Position numbers and translations under genes: made by a program | NCBI GenBank assembly: GCA_937879875.1 | Contig: CALFMN010000113.1 | Span: 1-47,045, forward strand | DNA length: 47,045 nt | Direction: 5' to 3' | DNA from: an uncultured Chloroflexota bacterium | GTDB lineage: Bacteria; Chloroflexota; Dehalococcoidia; CAUJGQ01 | Shown: positions 32,384 to 42,104 of the stretch, piece after piece | Layout: every line of letters begins with the position of its first letter | How positions within the stretch are numbered: position 1 is the stretch's first letter | Notes under the pieces: generated by a model | Seen by the model: only the letters and a program-made list of their open reading frames with translations | What the model was told of the DNA's origin: nothing | Database searches by the model: none

Positions 32384-32748
32384 GACGACCTGGCGTCCGA
32401 GAAGAGACAGCGCGAGCGGCATTTTATGAGCAGCATCGGGATGACCCGGCAATTTGGGGAGAGCCGATTGAGGCGCCGATCGATGCTCAAGGTGGGGGCC
32501 TTGGAACGACGATTACCGTGCGTTTTTCGGCGCGGGAAGCTGCGCGTATCCGGGCTGTTGCTGAGGCACAGCACCTGACCTATTCGGACATCGTGCGCCG
32601 AGCAGTGCGGCATTACACCGATCCGGCGGCCCGGATTGAACTGGTGATCGACGACGAGGCAGGGACATCGGTTGACTCCGATGAACGGCGATTGCTGCAA
32701 ATACAGCGCCTCTACAGTGAGGAGGCGCGGATTCTCACCCTGGTTTGA
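32380..32748 (+). CDS. Ribbon-helix-helix antitoxin
   Basis: A 122-residue protein with a ribbon-helix-helix DNA-binding domain at about residues 44-82 (TTITVRFSAREAARIRAVAEAQHLTYSDIVRRAVRHY). The N- and C-terminal extensions would bind the BrnT-like toxin. It is translationally coupled to the toxin and would repress the pair's promoter. Positions 32749-32938 hold no gene I can support. Confidence 0.75.
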   Translation: MRRPGVREETARAAFYEQHRDDPAIWGEPIEAPIDAQGGGLGTTITVRFSAREAARIRAVAEAQHLTYSDIVRRAVRHYTDPAARIELVIDDEAGTSVDSDERRLLQIQRLYSEEARILTLV

Positions 32749-32938
32749 ATGCTGATTCGCCGCCAGTCTACGGCGTTAGCTGAAGTCCTTCGAGGCGGGC
32801 AGCGGCGCGATCGGCTCAGCCATCAGGTTGGCCGTGCCGGTGCGGCGTTGCAGTTCGCCGCGAGACCTTGCAGCCTCGATCGATTGTGCGGGCAATGTCG
32901 TCCTCGCCCTACCACGCAGCACGCACCGCTCGCCCACT

Positions 32939-33835
32939 TCACGGTATCCGCATCGTCCCGGTCGTGACGGTCACGGCCTGGCCGCCAACGCGCACGGCCG
33001 TGATCTGCTCGCCCTCGCCATCCACTTCGATGTAGATCGTGCCCGGCCGGCCGACGATGTGGCCCTGCTCCGTCATGAAGGCCGGCGTCTGCACCAGACC
33101 GTAGCGCACCAGATATGCCCCCATACCGCCGCTGGCTGAACCCGTTACCGGGTCTTCGGCGATGCCGGCGGCGGGGGCAAAGTGGCGGGCATGCGCTTTC
33201 GCCTCCGGCGCGTAGCCCTCCGGTGCGAAGACGTGCAGGCTGAAATAGTCGCCCGCGGCCTGCAGATCGGTCAACGCCTTGAAGTCGGGATGCAGCCGCT
33301 CCAGTACGTGCAGGCTGCGCACCGGAAACATCAGCATCGGCGTACCCGTGCTCACGGTTTGCACCGGGAAGTCTGATTCGATGCCGGCGATCGGGATGCC
33401 GAGCGCCTCCGCGTAGGGCGCGGCGTCGTACGTCCTCAGGAACTCGGGCGGCTTCTGCGTCATCCAGATGCGGGTCAGCCGGCCGCTTTCATTCGCCTCC
33501 AAATCGACCGGCAGCACGCCGACGTTCAGCTCCTGCGTTACGCGCGTGCGCGGGCCGCTGAGCCTGATGCGGCCCGCTTCGACCAGCGCGTGCATCGTGG
33601 CGATTGTCGGGTGGCCGGCGAGCGGAATCTCCGTCGTCGGCGTGAAGAAGCGTACGCGAAAGTCGGCCTTGTCCGAGCGCGTGACGAAGGCCGTCTCGGA
33701 GAGATTCACTTCGCGGGCGATCGCCTGCATGGTCGCCTCGTCCAGCCCCGCGGCGTCGATGACCACGCCCGCGGGGTTGCCGGCGAGCGGCCGGTCGGTG
33801 AAGGCATCGACGATGCTGAGTGAAATCTCGCGCAC
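32939..33835 (-). CDS. PhzF family protein (isomerase/epimerase fold)
   Basis: A 298-residue protein. The duplicated PhzF fold shows GNPAGVV near the N-terminus with the catalytic Glu in LSETAFV, PLAGHPTIATMHAL, and a C-terminal EDPVTGSASGGMGAYL. Family members isomerise small molecules such as the phenazine precursor; most genomic copies have unknown substrates. The start is GTG 33835 behind AGGAGG with six-base spacing; ATG 33853 upstream has no such site. Confidence 0.85.
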   Translation of the reverse strand: MREISLSIVDAFTDRPLAGNPAGVVIDAAGLDEATMQAIAREVNLSETAFVTRSDKADFRVRFFTPTTEIPLAGHPTIATMHALVEAGRIRLSGPRTRVTQELNVGVLPVDLEANESGRLTRIWMTQKPPEFLRTYDAAPYAEALGIPIAGIESDFPVQTVSTGTPMLMFPVRSLHVLERLHPDFKALTDLQAAGDYFSLHVFAPEGYAPEAKAHARHFAPAAGIAEDPVTGSASGGMGAYLVRYGLVQTPAFMTEQGHIVGRPGTIYIEVDGEGEQITAVRVGGQAVTVTTGTMRIP

Positions 33836-34322
33836 GGGCCGCCTCCTGGGCATAGAGGATAGGGATCAGGGAATAGGAATACGCGAGAGCTTCCGGGCGT
33901 GTCTACTGCCAGCGGCGCCCATTTTGGCCTCTCGAGTCCCTGATCCCTCGTGCCTGAACCGCGGAGGCGTGGCAGCAGGCTGAACGGTGGCGGCCAGCGT
34001 GATCCGCGGCCGGCCTGGCGCCGGTGCCCACGCCCGTCGCAGACGGTGACCGGGACCGTCTCGGCCGCACCGCCGGTTGCGCCCCGGTGGGAAGCACGCA
34101 TCCCCGGCGTCGCGCTGGGCACGGTCCGGCGCCGGGCGCCGGGAAGGGGCGCAGCTAACATGGCGGGGCTATGTGCCAGGTACCGCTCGCCGCGCCGCGC
34201 CGAGACCTCGGCTCCCTGCCCCCGCGCTCCCGACCGGGTCTTTCATTCCACGCTCCTGGCAGGCGGCGGATCTCGCACGGATGGTGTACGGGAAAAAAGG
34301 GGATTTGAGGGCCATCCGCTCG
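33836..34322. other. Intergenic region with heptamer repeats
   Basis: AGGGNNN units at 33854-33880 face CCCT units at 33935-33955, forming an inverted arrangement of the heptamer family seen at 197-224. The remainder is GC-rich with no gene, RNA motif or clear promoter. Confidence 0.5.
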
Positions 34323-35327
34323 CTACTGCGGCAACTGTCCGCGGGCCGCACTCACGCGGCGTACGCCCGAAGCCAGCAGCCCGGCGCCGAGGTCCACGCG
34401 ATCCGGCATGTTCTGCAACAAGCCCGTGATCGTCTCGTTCATGCCGTCGCTGATGTCGGCCAACGCCAGCACCAGATCGGCCTGGACCGTCGCATAGCGA
34501 TCGGGCGCATTCAGGATCTGCACCGCGGCCAAATCGGCGCTGACTGCCTGCGCATCGCCGCGCAAATCGTTCCAGATCTGGTCGCCCGGCCGCGCCGGGT
34601 CGGCCACGGCGACGGCATCGGCAAAGTGGGCGATATGTGTCGCCACGTCGCTCAGAATCGGGTTGATCGCGAAGATGTAATTCAGTTCGTCGGTGGGCGA
34701 ACTGGCGCCCGGCAAGGCGGGCGGGGCCGGAACGGGGCCGTTGCCCGGCATCACCGACGTACGCGGCGGCGGCGGCGAGAACGGGTCCATGAACACGTCG
34801 GCGTCGCCGTCGGCGTACACCAGCGCCGCCTGACCGGGCTGCACGAGGCCAGCCGGCTGGAAGCCCCCCTGCGGATCGTAGACGAGCACCAGGTCGGCGC
34901 CGCGCACGGACGCCGGCTTCGCGCCCGAGTTGCCCAGCGTTGCCCACTCGCCGGCATTGACGTGAACCTGCGTCACTGCCTGCGGCACGCCCACGAGCAG
35001 GAGGGTCTGGCCGGTGGAATAGAAGACCCAGTAGCCCTCGCCGCTCTGCGCCACGCCCTCGCCGTTGTCGGCGTACTGCGGCTGGGCACCGTCGAGGCTG
35101 TAGAGCGGCTCGCCGTGCAGCGCCAGCCGCGCTCCCTGCGGCCCGGCGACGAGGTTCCAGCCGGGGGCGTACACCTTCCAGAAAGCAACCGTGCCGGGCG
35201 CTGTTGCAGCGCTGGCGCGGACCGGAGCCAGCGCCCCGCCCGCCAGCATGCAAAGCAGCAGCATGCTGGCGGCCAGCCAGCCGCGCCGGCCGAGGCGATC
35301 CGAAGACGCATCCGCGCGCAGCGGCAT
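34323..35327 (-). CDS. Secreted protein of unknown function
   Basis: A 334-residue protein. Residues 1-42 are a signal peptide with a twin-Arg-like RRGW and a hydrophobic core ending ASAATA. The mature part has WKVYAPGWNLVAGP, then GYWVFYSTGQTLLLVGVPQ and LVYDPQGGFQPAGLVQPGQAALVY (beta-rich, repeated Gly-Trp/Tyr turns as in envelope domains), a Pro-rich linker (PPPPRTSVMPGNGPVPAPPALPG), and a C-terminal helical domain. No catalytic motif is visible. It lies next to a peptidoglycan hydrolase but in a separate unit. Confidence 0.65.
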   Translation of the reverse strand: MPLRADASSDRLGRRGWLAASMLLLCMLAGGALAPVRASAATAPGTVAFWKVYAPGWNLVAGPQGARLALHGEPLYSLDGAQPQYADNGEGVAQSGEGYWVFYSTGQTLLLVGVPQAVTQVHVNAGEWATLGNSGAKPASVRGADLVLVYDPQGGFQPAGLVQPGQAALVYADGDADVFMDPFSPPPPRTSVMPGNGPVPAPPALPGASSPTDELNYIFAINPILSDVATHIAHFADAVAVADPARPGDQIWNDLRGDAQAVSADLAAVQILNAPDRYATVQADLVLALADISDGMNETITGLLQNMPDRVDLGAGLLASGVRRVSAARGQLPQ

Positions 35328-35416
35328 AGTTACTCTCTCCCGGCTAGATCCTACCCAGTATATGCGTATGAGTGACGTGACACGCGGCGCTTAGGTCAAC
35401 TCCTCTTCGCCCCGGG

Positions 35417-36613
35417 TCAGCCCGGCAGCACCAACAACGGGTTTACCGGCACACCGTTGAAGCGCACCTCGAAGTGCAGGTGCGGCCCGGTGCTGAAACC
35501 CGTTGAGCCGGAGATGCCGATCACATCACCCATGCGCACGCGCTGCCCAGGGCGCAACCCCGACGGCACGACCATGTGCCCGTAGCGCGTCGCTACGCCG
35601 TTGCCGTGGCTGAGGTCCACGTAGTAGCCGTAGCTGCAGCAGGGGTCGCCGCCGGAAAACGTCACCATGCCCGCCGCCATCGCCCGAATCGGCGTGCCCG
35701 TGTTGACGCCGATGTCGATGCCGAGCGGGTGCGAGGGGCCGAAGAAGCTCGTGATCGGCCCGGTCACGGGCCAGATCGCCACGGCGCCGGGCGGAATGGC
35801 GGCCGGCGCCACGCCCGGCGCCCGCGCATTGGAGTTGCCCCAGCCGCTCGGCGCTCCGCCCGCGTTGGTCGCGGCGGCGCCCCAACTCGAGCTTGCAGCC
35901 CCAATCCCCGCCGCTTCGTCGCTCGTCGAGGCGGTGTTCGCGGCAGAGAGCGCGGTGTTGAGCGCATTGCGCACATCCGCGGCCGTGGCGCGCTGGCTCT
36001 GCTGGGGCGCCACGTACCCGGCCGCATCCGGATCGACCGCCGCGGGGGTGGACGTTGCGAGCGGCCGCGGCAACACCGTCGCGCCCTCGGCGGTGCGGGC
36101 GACCTGGCAGACCGCCGAGACCAGCACGACGCTGAGCAGAATCACACCGGCCACCATCGCCGTGCGGATCAGCACGGTATTCGAGCCGTAACGCTCGACC
36201 AGCATGGCCCATGGTCGCTCGCGCGCCTGTGCTTGCACCGGCTGACGCTCGATCAGCCGCTCCCACGGCCGCTCGGCCGGCGGTTCGGGCCAGGTGCCCT
36301 CGGCCGGCTGCGGCGCGGATGCGGCGGCGACCGCGCCCACCACGGCAGCCGGCATCGCGCCGATCTGTGCGAAGCGGCCGAGGCGAACGGGTGAGATGCC
36401 GTTGTCCTCCAGCGCCACGGAGGCATACTCGCTGGCGCTGCGGAAGGCGCGCGGCGGCGCGAGCACCGAACGCTCGGGGCCACGCGCGGTCCGCTGGTGG
36501 CTGAGCGCAAGGTTCGTCAGGCGGCGGGCGAGCAGCTCGTTCGGCGCGAGCGCCCGCCCGGCCGGCCGATCCTCGTCGATGCTTTCGGGGGCAACCATTC
36601 CCGGCACGCTCAT
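35417..36613 (-). CDS. M23 family metallopeptidase, membrane-anchored
   Basis: A 398-residue protein from ATG 36613 (AGGAA upstream). The cytoplasmic N-terminus (about 1-140) is Pro/Arg-rich and is followed by one membrane segment (TAMVAGVILLSVVLVSAVC). A long Ala/Ser-rich linker leads to the peptidase domain, residues about 285-395: SHPLGIDIG (His and Asp zinc ligands), YGYYVDLSHGNGVATRYGHM, and PHLHFEVRFNG (catalytic and zinc His). This is the lysostaphin/LytM type that cuts peptidoglycan cross-links. It could open the wall for the Tad pilus encoded upstream. Positions 36614-36820 hold no gene. Confidence 0.88.
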   Translation of the reverse strand: MSVPGMVAPESIDEDRPAGRALAPNELLARRLTNLALSHQRTARGPERSVLAPPRAFRSASEYASVALEDNGISPVRLGRFAQIGAMPAAVVGAVAAASAPQPAEGTWPEPPAERPWERLIERQPVQAQARERPWAMLVERYGSNTVLIRTAMVAGVILLSVVLVSAVCQVARTAEGATVLPRPLATSTPAAVDPDAAGYVAPQQSQRATAADVRNALNTALSAANTASTSDEAAGIGAASSSWGAAATNAGGAPSGWGNSNARAPGVAPAAIPPGAVAIWPVTGPITSFFGPSHPLGIDIGVNTGTPIRAMAAGMVTFSGGDPCCSYGYYVDLSHGNGVATRYGHMVVPSGLRPGQRVRMGDVIGISGSTGFSTGPHLHFEVRFNGVPVNPLLVLPG

Positions 36614-36820
36614 CGCTTCCTGCACCAGGCGCGGGATGCAGACATCAGACCAGGTTCTCAACGGGATACGGTCTGGCGTCGAATGCCCCGACTGATCGGT
36701 GCCCTCCGTGCTGCTGAACTTGCTGATCCTGCCCGGTTACGCGGCGCGGCCGTTGCACACAAACGACGCTGCTACGTCTGCGACCGCGCATACGCGGGTT
36801 CCGCTTGCTCATCACGAGGC

Positions 36821-37708
36821 TCAACCGCCGAAGCCGCTGTTCATCAGGCTGATCCCCGCCGGGCCGAGGATGACAATGAACATCGACGGAAAGATGAACA
36901 GCGCCAGCACAACGATGATCTTCACAGGCGCCTTGTACGCCTGCTGCTCCGCCCGCTGCTTGCGGGCCACGCGCAGCGCTTCCGACTGGACGCGCAGCAC
37001 CTGGCCCAACGACACGCCCATCATTTCGGCCTGGATGACGGCGCTGGTGAACGACTGAATCTCCGGCAGGCCAACCCGTGCGGCGAGCTGCGAGAGCGCG
37101 TCGCGGCGGGTGCCGCCCATCGCCATGGTGCGCAAGACGATGCGCAGCTCCTCGGCCAGCGGCTCCCTGGCCTTCTCGGCCACGCGGGCGACCGCGGCAT
37201 CGATGCCGAGGCCGGCCTCAACGCAGGTGGTCAGCAGATCCATCGCGTCCGGCAGGCTGAGAAGAATCTTCTTGCGGCGCTTGTTGGCGCGGCCTCGCAA
37301 CAGCATCAGCGGTACGTACCCACCGACGGCCACCAGGGCGAGCGGAACGAGGGCACCGGTGCCCTGCGGCATGCCGCCGCTGAGAACCAGGTAGAAGGTG
37401 GCCGGGCCGAGCGCCACGGCGGCCCAGATCGCGGCCACCGTTTCCGGCGGCGCCTGCACCCCCGTTTGCACCAGAAAGTCGGCCAGCTTGTCGAGCAGGC
37501 TGCTGGGCAGAATCTGCCGCAGCTTGCCGCGCAGCAGCATGCCGCGTGAGGGGAGGTCATCGCCGTCGTTGCGATAGGCCGCGGCCTCGGTTTTGCCAGC
37601 CACCAGCGACTCGAGCCGGCGCTGCGTGGCCGGGGCCGAGCGCGCCATGACTGCGTAGAGGAACATGCCCACCGCAACGGCGGCGCAGATCGCCGCGATC
37701 AGAGCCAT
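36821..37708 (-). CDS. tadC: Tad pilus assembly protein TadC-like
   Basis: A 295-residue inner-membrane protein of the type II secretion F family. It has an N-terminal membrane helix, a cytoplasmic region, the F-domain (LSLPDAMDLLTTCVEAGLGIDAAVARVAEKAREPLAEELRIVLRTM, about 150-200) and C-terminal helices (KIIVVLALFIFPSMFIVILGPAG). It forms the platform with TadB under the TadA ATPase. It lies four bases after tadB, last in the leftward cluster. Confidence 0.85.
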   Translation of the reverse strand: MALIAAICAAVAVGMFLYAVMARSAPATQRRLESLVAGKTEAAAYRNDGDDLPSRGMLLRGKLRQILPSSLLDKLADFLVQTGVQAPPETVAAIWAAVALGPATFYLVLSGGMPQGTGALVPLALVAVGGYVPLMLLRGRANKRRKKILLSLPDAMDLLTTCVEAGLGIDAAVARVAEKAREPLAEELRIVLRTMAMGGTRRDALSQLAARVGLPEIQSFTSAVIQAEMMGVSLGQVLRVQSEALRVARKQRAEQQAYKAPVKIIVVLALFIFPSMFIVILGPAGISLMNSGFGG

Positions 37709-37712
37709 GGCG

Positions 37713-38666
37713 CTACACCTTGATGTTCACGATTTTGCGGATGAGGAGGAAGCCGACGAGCTGGAAGGTGCCGCCGGCGGCGAGCATGACGTGCCCGACC
37801 GAGGTGGTGAACAGCGGCACCACATAGTTGTGATTCATGAAGTTGAAGCCGACCAGCAGCAGAATCGGCAGGCCGCCCACCAGATAGCCGCTGAGCTGCT
37901 GCTGCACCGTCAGCGTCTTGATCTCGCCCTTGATGCGGATACGCTCGCGCATCACATGCGCAACGTTTTCCAGCATTTCGGCCAGGTTGCCGCCGGTGCT
38001 GCGCTGCACAATGATGCCCGTGATCACGATGTCCAGGTCTTCGCTCTTCATCCGCTGATTGAGCGCGTCGAAGGCATCATCCGGCGAGGCGCCGATGCGG
38101 ATATCGCGCAGCAGATGCCGGAACTCGTCCGCGATCGGCGCTTTGAGCTGCGTGGCCACCTGGTCCATCGCCTGCATCAGGCCCACGCCGGCCTTGAGCG
38201 CGTTCGCCATCATCGTCAGCGCGTCGACAAGCTGCTTGACGAACAGGTCCTTGCGCCGTTTCACCGCGAAACGCAGCAGCACATACGGCACGAACAGCCC
38301 CACCACCGCCGCGATCAGCGCGACCGCCGGCAGCAGCGCCTCGCCCACGAAGAAGAAGACGATGCCGGCCGTGCCGGAGATGGCGAGGAACTCGGTAACG
38401 CTGAGTTTCCAGCCGGCCCGTTCGATCAGCTCGCCGAGCTGCTGCATCGAGCGAATGCCGGCGAGCGCCTTCGCCGCGCCGCCCTTGCCGAAGCGGCTGC
38501 CTTTGAGGGCGACGCCCTCGATGTGGTCCGTGGAGACGACCTCCAGACCGCTGGCGCGGCCGAGGCGGCGGTCCACCACCTGCTGCAGCTCTTTGCGGCG
38601 GCCGGTGAGTCCCAGCACGAGGGCCGTGACCGCCACGAAGACCGTGAGCGCTGCGAATCCTGCCAT
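37713..38666 (-). CDS. tadB: Tad pilus assembly protein TadB-like
   Basis: A 317-residue F-family membrane protein with an N-terminal helix (FAALTVFVAVTALVLGLTG), a central pair of helices, the F-domain with QLVDALTMMANALKAGVGLMQAMDQVATQLKAPIADEF, and two C-terminal helices. TadB pairs with TadC in the membrane platform. It lies 12 bases downstream of tadA in the same transcript. Confidence 0.85.
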   Translation of the reverse strand: MAGFAALTVFVAVTALVLGLTGRRKELQQVVDRRLGRASGLEVVSTDHIEGVALKGSRFGKGGAAKALAGIRSMQQLGELIERAGWKLSVTEFLAISGTAGIVFFFVGEALLPAVALIAAVVGLFVPYVLLRFAVKRRKDLFVKQLVDALTMMANALKAGVGLMQAMDQVATQLKAPIADEFRHLLRDIRIGASPDDAFDALNQRMKSEDLDIVITGIIVQRSTGGNLAEMLENVAHVMRERIRIKGEIKTLTVQQQLSGYLVGGLPILLLVGFNFMNHNYVVPLFTTSVGHVMLAAGGTFQLVGFLLIRKIVNIKV

Positions 38667-38678
38667 GGTCCGCTCCCC

Positions 38679-40229
38679 CTAGCGGTCCCAGCGACCGTCG
38701 CCCGCGAACATCGACGCGGGAATGTCCAGCCCGGCGAGCGCGAACTCGTCGGCGAAGGTCGGGCGAATGCCCGTAGACTTCATCCGGCCGCGGACCTTGC
38801 CCTCGCTGTCGATACCTTCGTGCTCGAAGCGGAAGATATCCTGCAAGGTCAGCGTCTGACCCTCAAGGCCGGTAACCTCGGTGATGTGCGTGACTTTGCG
38901 GCTGCCGTCGCTGAAGCGCGTCTGCTGGATAAGCAGATGAATGGCGGAGGCGATCTGCTCGCGAATCACGCGCAGCGGCAGCTCCATGCCCGTCATCAGC
39001 ACCAGGCTCTCCATACGCGCCACGGCATCGCGCGGGCTGTTGGCGTGTACCGTGCTGATCGAGCCTTCGTGGCCCGTGTTCATCGCCTGCAGCATGTCGA
39101 ACGTCTCGCCGCCGCGCACCTCGCCGATGATGATGCGGTCGGGGCGCATACGCAGGGCGTTGCGCACCAGATCGCGCTGCGTCACCTCGCCGCGACCCTC
39201 GATGCTGGATGGCCGTGCCTCCAGCGAAACCACGTGCGGCTGCTGCAGGCGCAGTTCCGTCGGGTCTTCGATCGTGACCAGCCGCTCGTAGTCCGGAATG
39301 GCGCCGGAGAGCGCGTTCAACAGCGTCGTCTTGCCGGAGCCCGTGCCGCCGGAGACGATGATGTTGCGCTTGATGTGCACGCAGGCGCGCATGAAGGCGA
39401 CGGCCTCGGGCGTGATCGAGCCGAAGGCCATCAGGTCTTCGAGCTTGAGTTTGTCCTTCTTGAACTTTCGGATGGTGATGCAGGGGCTCTTCGGCGCCAC
39501 CGGCGGGATGATGATGTTGACGCGCGAGCCGTCGGGCAGGCGGGCGTCCACCATCGGCGATGACTCGTCCACGCGCCGGCCGACGCGCGAGACGATGCGC
39601 TCGGCGATGCGCATGATGTGCGCGTTGTCGCGGAAGCGCACGTTGGCGCGATGGATGCGGCCGGCGCGCTCGAAGAAGACCTCGTCCGGCGCGTTGATCA
39701 TCACTTCAGAGATGCTGGCGTCGCGGATCATGTTCTCGATCGGGCCGAGGCCGAGCACTTCGTCGGTGACAGCGGCGATCACTTCATCGCGGGCGAGGCC
39801 GTAGACCTCGGGCATCTCCTGGGTAAGCAACTGCCGCGCTGCCTGCGCCACGGCCGAGCGCGCCTCGTCTTCGCCCATGCGGTCGAGGCGCGAGGCTTCC
39901 AGCTCCTGAATCAGGCGGCGGTGTACCCGCGTCTTCGCCTCTTCGAGGCCGGCCAGATGCGGCGAGATGCGGGGTTCGTCGGTCATCGCGACCGTTTCGC
40001 CCGGCTCCGACGTCTCCGGCGTCAGCGGCCGGCGCACACGTTGCGCCGAGGGCGGCGCTTGCTCCCGCCCGCGGCCGAGCCAGCGCGCCGCTAGCAGCGC
40101 CGGGCGCTCGGTTCCTGCCGCGGCCTGCGCCTGATCGCCCTGGCCTGGCTCGTCGTGCGGCTCTTCGGGCCGCTGCGGCTCCGGCGGGCTGCCGTTGGAG
40201 GCGAATTGCCTGCGGATGTCGATGCCCAT
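38679..40229 (-). CDS. tadA: Tad pilus secretion ATPase TadA/CpaF
   Basis: A 516-residue AAA+ ATPase of the VirB11/CpaF group. The N-terminal 90 residues are charged and Pro-rich. The sites are Walker A GGTGSGKTTLL (about 300), the Asp box TIEDPTELRLQQPHVV, Walker B RPDRIIIGEVRGGE and the His box NTGHEGSISTVHANSP. It powers Flp pilus assembly on the cytoplasmic side of the membrane. The start is ATG 40229 (MGIDIRRQ). It ends in TAG, which shows that TAG is a normal stop in this genome. Confidence 0.92.
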   Translation of the reverse strand: MGIDIRRQFASNGSPPEPQRPEEPHDEPGQGDQAQAAAGTERPALLAARWLGRGREQAPPSAQRVRRPLTPETSEPGETVAMTDEPRISPHLAGLEEAKTRVHRRLIQELEASRLDRMGEDEARSAVAQAARQLLTQEMPEVYGLARDEVIAAVTDEVLGLGPIENMIRDASISEVMINAPDEVFFERAGRIHRANVRFRDNAHIMRIAERIVSRVGRRVDESSPMVDARLPDGSRVNIIIPPVAPKSPCITIRKFKKDKLKLEDLMAFGSITPEAVAFMRACVHIKRNIIVSGGTGSGKTTLLNALSGAIPDYERLVTIEDPTELRLQQPHVVSLEARPSSIEGRGEVTQRDLVRNALRMRPDRIIIGEVRGGETFDMLQAMNTGHEGSISTVHANSPRDAVARMESLVLMTGMELPLRVIREQIASAIHLLIQQTRFSDGSRKVTHITEVTGLEGQTLTLQDIFRFEHEGIDSEGKVRGRMKSTGIRPTFADEFALAGLDIPASMFAGDGRWDR

Positions 40230-40398
40230 CGCTGTTCGCTCTGCCTTGTCTGGCGCCCGGCGCCGTGGCCGTGGTGCGTGCGGGATATACGAAGCGGTCG
40301 GCGTCTCGACGCAGCGCCAGGCGGTGCTTCTGCCGCTATTGCTCATCGGACCGCGAGCCGCCCCGGCTCAGACCGCGACGGCTCGCTGCGGCTCGGTT

Positions 40399-41634
40399 TC
40401 AGTTAAGGAACGGTAACAGTTTGCCCAGGAAGCCCTTCGTTTGCTTCTGCGGCTTCACCGGGCCGCCGCCGCCCAGCAGCGTCGCCAGATGCGTCAGGTT
40501 CGACGCCGCCCGCGACTTCGGCTTCCACATCACCAGTGGCTGCCCCACCTGCGTGCTCTTCGACACCATGTCGTCGTACGGAATCGACCAGAAGATGCGG
40601 TAGTCCAGCGTGCGCGAGATGTCGGACTCTTTGACGCTGTTGGCCAGATTCGAGTGGTTGACCGTGAGCCGCACCTTCTCTTCGGGGAAGGACCAGGAGC
40701 GCAGCATGTTCAGGCAGAGCGAGGTGTCCTTGATGCTCGCCATGTCCATGCTGGTCACGAGCAGCACCACGGTTGCCAGGTCCAGCGCGAGGGCGACCGT
40801 TTCGTTGAAGGCGCCCGGCGTGTCGAGGATCACGTAGTCGTGCGTTTGCGCCAGCAGGTGAACGACCCGCTCGATCTGGCCCAGGTCGATCGCGTCCCAG
40901 TCGGCGGGGTTCATCGACGCCGGCAGCAGGGAGACGCCGGAGGGATGGCGCGTGAGATAGCGGCGGATCGAGGTGCGGTCGAGCTTGTCGATGTCGCGGG
41001 CCGCGTCGGCCAGACTCGTCTCCGAGCTGGCGTCGAGCATGATCGCCACGTCGCCGAAGCGGGTATCGAAGTCGACCAGCGCGACGGAGGCACGGCCCTG
41101 CGTGGCCAGCGCCACAGCCAGGTTGGTTGAGATCGTGGTCTTGCCGATGCCGCCCTTGGCGCCGAACACCGTGATCACCATGCCGGCCGCGGCGGACGCG
41201 GTCGGCGTGACGGAGGGCGCCGTGCCGGGTCCGGGCGCCACGCCGGCGGCGACGGTGGCGCCGGTGCGGTCCAATACAGCTTGAATCGCATCGCCGACGG
41301 TGCGGCCATTAAGCGGGGCAACGAGATAGTCGCTGGCGCCGGCGATCATCGCGCGGCGCACGGCCGGGCCGTCGTCGATCGTCGAGTAGACGATCACCGG
41401 CATATCCGGGTGCGAGGCGGCGATCGCCTCCAGCGTCTGCAGGCCGCGCTCGACGGGATGCTCGAGGCCGAGCAGCACGACGTCGGGCAGCGTTTCCTGG
41501 ATCAGCGTCAGGCCTTCCACGCCATGCCCGCCCTCCATCAGTACGGAGAGGTTGGCGAGCGTGAGGGTGCGATGCACCTCGGCCCGGCTTTCCAGGTTGG
41601 GGTCAAGAATGACGACGGTCGGCTTCTTGCTCAT
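40399..41634 (-). CDS. tadZ: TadZ/CpaE-like localisation ATPase
   Basis: A 411-residue protein. Residues 1-125 are a receiver-like domain (VVILDPNLESRAEVHRTL), then an Ala/Pro/Thr-rich linker, then a ParA/MinD-type ATPase with a deviant Walker A KGGIGKTTISTNLAVAL (about 160) and VILDTPGAFNE. In Tad systems this protein places the assembly machine at the pole. A C-terminal basic tail follows (KPQKQTKGFLGKLLPF). Start ATG 41634. Confidence 0.88.
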   Translation of the reverse strand: MSKKPTVVILDPNLESRAEVHRTLTLANLSVLMEGGHGVEGLTLIQETLPDVVLLGLEHPVERGLQTLEAIAASHPDMPVIVYSTIDDGPAVRRAMIAGASDYLVAPLNGRTVGDAIQAVLDRTGATVAAGVAPGPGTAPSVTPTASAAAGMVITVFGAKGGIGKTTISTNLAVALATQGRASVALVDFDTRFGDVAIMLDASSETSLADAARDIDKLDRTSIRRYLTRHPSGVSLLPASMNPADWDAIDLGQIERVVHLLAQTHDYVILDTPGAFNETVALALDLATVVLLVTSMDMASIKDTSLCLNMLRSWSFPEEKVRLTVNHSNLANSVKESDISRTLDYRIFWSIPYDDMVSKSTQVGQPLVMWKPKSRAASNLTHLATLLGGGGPVKPQKQTKGFLGKLLPFLN

Positions 41635-41938
41635 CGATCGGTCTCCGGGTCCGCGGCTCTCCAGATCGTTCACGCGCACAGGTTGGCTGGCGGCTGTTGC
41701 GGCGTGGCGCTCACCCGCGGCTGCCCGCCGCACGGCGGACGCACCGCGAGAAATAGCTGCGTCTCTGATCTCCCTGCAGCAATTAATCGGCAGGTTGTCG
41801 GCGGCGCTGCAGTAGTTCGCAATCCGCCGTTCCTCGCACGGCCTGCCCGGCAGCACGATCGCTGCCCGGCTGCACGTGCGCCCCGGCCTTGCCCGGCGGC
41901 CGCCGCTGGCGGGACGCCGGGGACTCTACAACAAGCAT

Positions 41939-41973
41939 CGGCCCGACGGCCGATTCATTTAGCCATCGGGCCG
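41939..41973 (-). terminator. Hairpin between Flp pilin genes and tadZ
   Basis: CGGCCCGACGGC (41939-41950) pairs at 11 of 12 positions with GCCATCGGGCCG (41962-41973), loop of 11 bases. Read leftward it follows the third pilin gene and could partly terminate transcription, so that pilins are made in excess over assembly proteins. The rest of 41635-42104 holds other GC-rich hairpins and no gene. Confidence 0.6.
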
Positions 41974-42104
41974 TCCAAATGCCCGCTCGATCGTTTGCTG
42001 AGCGGCGGGAACGTGGGCGAGTACCGGAGCGGCCGGCGCTGTCCGATCGCGGCGCCGAAGGCGCGGAACCGGCAGCGCCGGCCCGCGGCCTCCGCTGTCG
42101 CGGT

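Noticed and set aside
34077..35375. Plus-strand 432-codon frame opposite the secreted-protein gene
   Set aside because: The minus strand gives a signal peptide and beta-rich domain; the plus-strand product is Arg/His-rich without motifs.
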